The position numbers were made by a program, and so were the translations under genes. Below the pieces are notes generated by a model. It saw only the letters and a list, made by a program, of their open reading frames with translations. It ran no database searches and was not told where the DNA came from. Positions 60,025-64,000 of a stretch of 64,000 bases of DNA are shown piece after piece. The number at the start of each line of letters is the position of its first letter. Within the stretch, counting starts at the first letter, position 1. Source of the DNA: Variovorax paradoxus (GTDB lineage Bacteria > Pseudomonadota > Gammaproteobacteria > Burkholderiales > Burkholderiaceae_C); NCBI RefSeq assembly GCF_030811855.1, contig NZ_JAUSRN010000017.1:1-64000 (forward strand). Direction: 5' to 3'.

Positions 60025-60891
60025 TCATCGACAACCAAGGACGTGGCGCTGAAGGAAGTCGAGCACCACTGAGTTAAAGACAGCCGGATTGTCCCGGTGG
60101 ACGCCGTGTCCGCTGTCCGGTACTTGCAGCAGTTGTGCCTGAGGCATCAACCGGGACAAGGCCATGGTCGTGGCGCGATGCACTTCCAGCGTGCGCTCGC
60201 CGTATAGCAGAAGTGTCGGCGCATCAAAGTGCCGCAGCGCCTCCTCGTCGAGTGAGGGAAATGGTTCCGAGGAAATCAAGAGCGCGCGCATCGCCTCGGC
60301 ATTGCGCAGCCGCCGCTCGCGTCCTGCAGGGGTGCTGGATTCGCCCGGGCCTGAGCCATTGATGCCTTCGGTGAGCAGGCGTACTGCCGATTCACGTTCG
60401 CCCGCCGCGAAAGCATCGGCGGCCGGGTCCATTACCTCTCGCTGGAAACGCAGCCTCGCATCGCGGCCTCCGTCACTGCGGTCAGCAAACGGCAGGACGG
60501 GGGGCTCGGTCAGCGCGAGGGCACGGACCTTACCTGGATGCGCCAAAGCGAGCTGGAGAGCTGTAAATGCGCCGTAGGAGGTGCCGATCAAAACGGCCGG
60601 CGTGGCTTGCCAGCGCTCAAGGAGAGCTGATAGGTCTTCCGCTTCGGCGAGCACGGAATGGCTCCGGCTGTCGATCGTATTTCGGTTCGGGCTGCTGTAG
60701 CGTCGGCTGTAAGTGATGCAGCGAAAATGCGGTGTAAAGGCCGCCCATTGCGGCGCCCAAGACGACCAGTCGCCCATCCCGCCGTGCACGAAAACGAGCG
60801 TCGATCCTGAGCCCTCCTCGGCATAGTGGATGTCTATACCGCCGGCAATCACGACGCGTTGTAGCGGCCGCTGTTCGAGAGCGCTCATCAT
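60025..60891 (-). CDS. Alpha/beta-fold hydrolase
   Basis: A 288-residue hydrolase. The oxyanion motif is FVHGGMGDWSSW (about 34-45), the nucleophile elbow GTSYG contains the catalytic Ser, a later Asp is in LLYGERTLEV region and the catalytic His in DSGHGVHRDN. It resembles arylesterases, enol-lactone hydrolases and meta-cleavage hydrolases without a clear match. The ATG forms a 4-base overlap with the Bug-receptor stop, so the two are co-translated. Substrate unknown. Confidence 0.88.
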   Translation of the reverse strand: MMSALEQRPLQRVVIAGGIDIHYAEEGSGSTLVFVHGGMGDWSSWAPQWAAFTPHFRCITYSRRYSSPNRNTIDSRSHSVLAEAEDLSALLERWQATPAVLIGTSYGAFTALQLALAHPGKVRALALTEPPVLPFADRSDGGRDARLRFQREVMDPAADAFAAGERESAVRLLTEGINGSGPGESSTPAGRERRLRNAEAMRALLISSEPFPSLDEEALRHFDAPTLLLYGERTLEVHRATTMALSRLMPQAQLLQVPDSGHGVHRDNPAVFNSVVLDFLQRHVLGCR

Positions 60892-61859
60892 TCGACTTTC
60901 AGATTTGCCAACAAGGGGCTCAGGCGTAACTCCTCGCGCTGCAGATACTGCTGGAAGGCTTTCGGATCGCCGGGTTCTGAAGCGATGCTGCCGGCCTTGA
61001 ACTCACCCTCTTGGTACGTCGGGTCTGCCAGCACTTCCCTCATTGCTGCCGCCAGCCGCGCGACTACGGGAGCGGGGAGGTTTGCGGGACCGAATAAGCC
61101 CGTCCAGAGATCTGCCTCGGCGCCCCTGACCGTCTTACTCTCATTAACCGTCGGAATTTCGGGCGCGGTTGGATCCCGTCGTGCCGAAATGATGCCGAGA
61201 GCCTTGAGCTTGCCGGCTCGGATCATCGGCAAGGCTCCCGTCAATGCCATAGTGCCAACTTGAACCTGGCCGCCGATCAGGTCGTTGAGCAGCGGAGCGC
61301 CTCCCTTATAGACGACCGGGCTGACCTTGAATCCTGCGGCGTCCGCAACGATCGTACCGCCTATGGTCTGAATCATCGCTGCCCCGGTGGCGCCTAACAG
61401 CAACGGCTCCTTGGCCCGCACGACCATGGCCGTTAGCTCGTCGACGTTGCTGGCAGCGAGCCCGGAGTGGGCGACCAACACCGTGCTGTTAGTCGAAAGT
61501 TTCGCGATGGGCGTAAAGTTTCGAACTGAGTAGCCCGACTTAAGCGCCGCAGGCCCGACTATCAAGTCATTGACCGATCCCAACAGCAACGTATAACCAT
61601 CAGCCGGCGCCCGCTGCACCTTCTTGGCGCCAATGGTGCCTGAGGCCCCAGCAACGTTCTCAACCACTACGGAGCTGTGGAGGCGCTTGCCAAGCTCGAC
61701 TGCCAACGTGCGACCGATGCGATCCACCGAGGCGCCGGCGGGATATGGAACGACCAGTGTGATCGGCTTGTCAGGGTAAGCCTGTGCCCGGGCTAGCGGG
61801 GCAGCGGCGGCGACCGTGATGGCGATCAGCAGCGATCGGCGATTGAGGTTGCGCTTCAT
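60888..61859 (-). CDS. Bug-family tripartite tricarboxylate transporter receptor
   Basis: A 323-residue periplasmic receptor. The ATG at 61859 starts a signal peptide with NRRSLLIAITVAAAAPLARAQ, followed by the Bug opening YPDKPITLVVPYPAGASVDRIGR and VVENVAGASGTIGAK. It is divergent from the LysR gene at 62077 with a LysR-type box between them and is co-translated with the alpha/beta hydrolase. A related fragment lies at 63082-63219. Ligand unknown, probably a carboxylate. Confidence 0.92.
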   Translation of the reverse strand: MKRNLNRRSLLIAITVAAAAPLARAQAYPDKPITLVVPYPAGASVDRIGRTLAVELGKRLHSSVVVENVAGASGTIGAKKVQRAPADGYTLLLGSVNDLIVGPAALKSGYSVRNFTPIAKLSTNSTVLVAHSGLAASNVDELTAMVVRAKEPLLLGATGAAMIQTIGGTIVADAAGFKVSPVVYKGGAPLLNDLIGGQVQVGTMALTGALPMIRAGKLKALGIISARRDPTAPEIPTVNESKTVRGAEADLWTGLFGPANLPAPVVARLAAAMREVLADPTYQEGEFKAGSIASEPGDPKAFQQYLQREELRLSPLLANLKVE

Positions 61860-62023
61860 GCAGTCTCCAGGCGCCGGTGATAGCCGGCAAGATTTGATTG
61901 GCGAAAGATCTCGGCTCAAGTGGCGGGGCCACTGGGTGGGCTGCTGATCCTGCGTGCGGTTCAGTGCGGTGCCAGCCAGTGTCGAAGCTTCTGGGATAGC
62001 CGTCTAATCAAAAATTCCACAAA

Positions 62024-62044
62024 GGTATAGGAGAATCCAATACC
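62024..62044. promoter_or_regulatory. LysR-type box GGTAT-N11-ATACC
   Basis: A perfect 5+5 inverted repeat with an 11-base spacer, the T-N11-A form typical of LysR-binding sites. It lies 33 bases before the LysR ATG and 165 bases before the divergent Bug receptor start. It probably mediates autoregulation and activation of the Bug/hydrolase pair. Confidence 0.6.
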
Positions 62045-62076
62045 ATGGTTTAGACGACCTTCCGCTCATTGCAGTC

Positions 62077-63045
62077 ATGCGTACCTCCGCCAGCACCCTT
62101 CGCAACCGCCTTCTGAGCAGTGCTCGATTACGCCACCTGCACGTCTTCGTCACAGTGGCCGAGCTGCAGACGGTCAAACGCGCCGCCGAGGCCGTGGGCA
62201 TCAGCCAGCCGTCCGCCACGCAGGCGCTCGCCGAACTGGAGCGTTTGCTTGAATGCACGCTGTTCTTGAGACATGCGCGAGGCATGGCCCTGACGCCAGC
62301 GGGCTCACAGTTGCTGCCACTTGCCCGCCGAACGCTCGGGATCATGGATGACGCTGCCACGCAAGCCGCTGCGCTGGCGCAAAGCGCCAACGAGGTGGTC
62401 CGGGTTGCCGCTATTTCGGCCGCCATCGAAAGTCACCTGGGCAAGACGATTCATGATTTCACCCAATTGCATCCGAGAGTGCTTGTGCACCTGCAGGAGG
62501 CCGACGCATCACGTCAAGCCTCACTGGTAGCAGACGGCGACGTGGACTGCGCGTTCTGCCGTGCACCTCCTGTCTTGCCCAATGGATGGTCCTTCACACC
62601 TCTATGGCCGGACCGGTTTGCCATCGTCGCTGGTCATGCCCATCCGCTCGCTCGCAAGCGCCGCGTGACAATGTCGGACCTCGTGGCCGCCACCTGGCTC
62701 GTAACACCGACATCAATGGCCGCACGGGAAGCATTCGATACGTTCTTCGCGCACGCCCCAACTCCGATAAAGATGCATGGTGTCGTCACCAACTCAGCCA
62801 CCATGCTCTCGAGCCTGCTCTCGCAACAGCATCTGCTGACCTTCGTTCCCGCCAGCATCGTGCGACGTGGTGTGGAATCCGGCCTGCTCGCAGAAATCTC
62901 GTGGGCCCAGCGTTTTCCTTTCTCGCCGATCGGCCTTCTTGTTCCGCACCACGGCCGGGGTCCGGCGCTCGGTAGCTTCACGAGCTATATGCAGAAGACG
63001 GCTAGGGATGTTCTGCAAGACTGGCACGAGCCCTGCGTGAGCTGA
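62077..63045 (+). CDS. LysR-family transcriptional regulator
   Basis: A 322-residue LysR regulator. The winged helix is at about 18-75 (LRHLHVFVTVAELQTVKRAAEAVGISQPSATQALAELE), followed by a linker helix and the effector domain (VRVAAISAAIESHLGK onward). It is divergent from the Bug receptor/alpha-beta hydrolase genes, the classic arrangement for a regulator of that unit. An inverted repeat at 62024-62044 fits its binding site. Confidence 0.9.
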   Translation: MRTSASTLRNRLLSSARLRHLHVFVTVAELQTVKRAAEAVGISQPSATQALAELERLLECTLFLRHARGMALTPAGSQLLPLARRTLGIMDDAATQAAALAQSANEVVRVAAISAAIESHLGKTIHDFTQLHPRVLVHLQEADASRQASLVADGDVDCAFCRAPPVLPNGWSFTPLWPDRFAIVAGHAHPLARKRRVTMSDLVAATWLVTPTSMAAREAFDTFFAHAPTPIKMHGVVTNSATMLSSLLSQQHLLTFVPASIVRRGVESGLLAEISWAQRFPFSPIGLLVPHHGRGPALGSFTSYMQKTARDVLQDWHEPCVS

Positions 63046-63081
63046 AGCCATGATTGCCAAACGAGTGACTACTGCACCGAA

Positions 63082-63219
63082 TCAACTCGATCTCGGGCTG
63101 AACCTGTCGACCTTCGCGCGGCGCTGGAAGTCCTCCATCGCGAGCGCAGGCACCAAACCCGCGCCCGTGGCGCCATAGCTCACCTTGCCGGGATTCTTCT
63201 TCGTGTAGCCACCCGCGCA
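63082..63219 (-). pseudogene. Fragment of a Bug-family receptor gene
   Basis: The minus strand encodes GGYTKKNPGKVSYGATGAG, then LVPALAMEDFQRRAKVD and a stop at 63082-63084. This matches the central part of Bug receptors (for example KANPGKVSYGATGAG...HLAMEDFQ) but neither the signal peptide nor the C-terminal half is present. It is a dead remnant between the LysR gene and the lyase gene. Confidence 0.7.
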
Positions 63220-63316
63220 CGGTTGCGCAAAACCGGGAGGCCGAGTTCGTCAGCGCCTAGAACGAGGATCAGTTGGGGGAATGCTGGGTCACTTGGGTCA
63301 TAACTTTTGCTTCTGA

Positions 63317-64000
63317 TTAAGGTTTGCGAGCCAATTCCAGGAAGCTGCGGTTCAAAGACGCTTCAGCTCCGATCAAACGGGAGCGTCGTGCCTGTACCCA
63401 AGCCTGATCGCGCGCCAGCGCGGCGCTGGATGCAGCGAGCATGCGTCGCACCTCGGCTGGCTGTGGTCCACCCGTCCCGGTGCGGGTGCGGACCATGTTT
63501 GCGGGCGACAGCGTTGCCCTGAAAGTAGCCTCGTCCAAAGGCAGGACTGCCTGCTCCAACTGGTACTTCTTGCCGGCCTCTGCATAAATGCGCTGGGCCT
63601 GCTCGTATGGAAACTCCTTGGGGCGCAAGTTCTGGCTCCGTGCATACAGCACAATCTCGGAGGCGAAATGATGACCGACGCGAAACGGCACGCCGTGCGC
63701 GCGCTGCAGCGTTTCTGCCAGCTCCATCGATGTGATCCAGTCAGAGTCCAGCTCCTCCAGCGCGCGCGCAGGGTCGATCTGCAATGCAGCCAGGACGCCA
63801 TCAAGCTGCTGGAGCATTTCCACCCCGAGCACGAAGGTCTTCACGCCAGAGGCGCTTGCCGTGTTTTTGTAGTCGATCATTCCCGGCGTCACGTTGTGCG
63901 CACGCAGCGTCACCGCCTGGACGGACGCCACGACATCGGTGGCCTTCGCCCGTGTGTTCTGGATCACACCGGGATTGGCTTTCTGCGGCATGGCGCTGCT
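63317..64000 (-). CDS. Argininosuccinate lyase / fumarase-superfamily lyase, partial
   Basis: The C-terminal 228 residues of a lyase are present and the gene runs off the right edge. The superfamily signature SSAMPQKANP lies at the very edge, so the catalytic Ser loop is included and roughly the first half is missing. The C-terminal part (ITSMELAETLQRAHGVPFRVGHHFAS) resembles argininosuccinate lyases of the catabolic type found beside Bug receptors. Its substrate is uncertain; arginine biosynthesis is unlikely from the context. It is on the minus strand, downstream of a Bug fragment. Confidence 0.87.
   Translation of the reverse strand, partial: SSAMPQKANPGVIQNTRAKATDVVASVQAVTLRAHNVTPGMIDYKNTASASGVKTFVLGVEMLQQLDGVLAALQIDPARALEELDSDWITSMELAETLQRAHGVPFRVGHHFASEIVLYARSQNLRPKEFPYEQAQRIYAEAGKKYQLEQAVLPLDEATFRATLSPANMVRTRTGTGGPQPAEVRRMLAASSAALARDQAWVQARRSRLIGAEASLNRSFLELARKP

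Overview
The window looks like a catabolic accessory region of a betaproteobacterium, most likely Burkholderiales (Comamonadaceae or Alcaligenaceae type). The evidence is high GC, two Bug-type tripartite tricarboxylate receptors plus fragments of others, many ATGA/GTGA/TTGA-coupled operons, LysR/AraC/MarR regulators beside each operon, and a DUF1302/DUF1329 module. No rRNA, tRNA, CRISPR array, phage module or replication origin was seen. Assignments come from reading motifs and gene order by eye; no database search was run.

Layout. 0.4-0.9 kb: relics of an amidohydrolase and a metallo-beta-lactamase-fold gene. 1-14.5 kb (minus): one long operon with a phytoene-desaturase-like FAD oxidoreductase, a cyclase-family (kynurenine formamidase/isatin hydrolase-like) hydrolase, an IorA/IorB-type 2-oxoacid:ferredoxin oxidoreductase, a RidA-like protein, a Bug receptor and a complete Dpp/Opp-type ABC importer with an exported VOC protein inside it. 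14.6-17.2 kb (plus): an AraC regulator and a second phytoene-desaturase-like oxidoreductase. 17.4-20.4 kb: a MarR gene, a frameshifted copy of a maleate isomerase gene and an AraC gene. 20.8-27.3 kb (minus): DUF1302, DUF1329, YCF48-like and RND/MMPL genes, a probable envelope transport module. 27.5 kb: an IS66 orfA relic. 28.2-34.3 kb (plus): a RutA-like flavin monooxygenase, amidohydrolase, flavin reductase, nitroreductase, RibBA and an SDR. 34.3-47.6 kb: a visibly more GC-rich block with a Liv-type ABC importer, Rieske oxygenase, CoxG-like protein, 3-hydroxyanthranilate 3,4-dioxygenase, LysR, aspartate dehydrogenase-like protein, a three-subunit molybdenum hydroxylase and a DapA-superfamily lyase. 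48.4-59 kb (minus): a second IorA/IorB pair with thioesterase, salicylyl-/anthraniloyl-CoA monooxygenase fused to an old-yellow-enzyme domain, gentisate-type dioxygenase, FAH-family hydrolase, nitrilase and the intact maleate isomerase. 59.4-60 kb: a MarR gene cut off next to an IS481 transposase tail. 60-64 kb: alpha/beta hydrolase, Bug receptor, divergent LysR, and an argininosuccinate-lyase-like gene running off the end.

How the genes may work together (inference). The 48-59 kb operon reads as a CoA-dependent aromatic route: a 2-oxoacid is turned into an aryl-CoA by IorAB, hydroxylated by the monooxygenase/OYE fusion, released by the thioesterase, ring-cleaved by the gentisate-type dioxygenase, and cut by the FAH-family enzyme; if that step acts on maleylpyruvate it yields maleate plus pyruvate, and the maleate isomerase makes fumarate. 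The 1-14.5 kb operon pairs a homologous IorAB with an isatin-hydrolase-like cyclase, so isatinate (2-aminophenylglyoxylate) to anthraniloyl-CoA is an attractive shared entry reaction. The 28-34 kb operon supplies its own flavin (RibBA) and reduced flavin (reductase) to a RutA-type monooxygenase. The 34-47 kb block combines a Mo hydroxylase, a Rieske oxygenase and 3-hydroxyanthranilate dioxygenase, and probably handles another (hetero)aromatic acid. The 813-817 bp direct repeat, IS relics and truncated genes show that the region was assembled and partly eroded by recombination.
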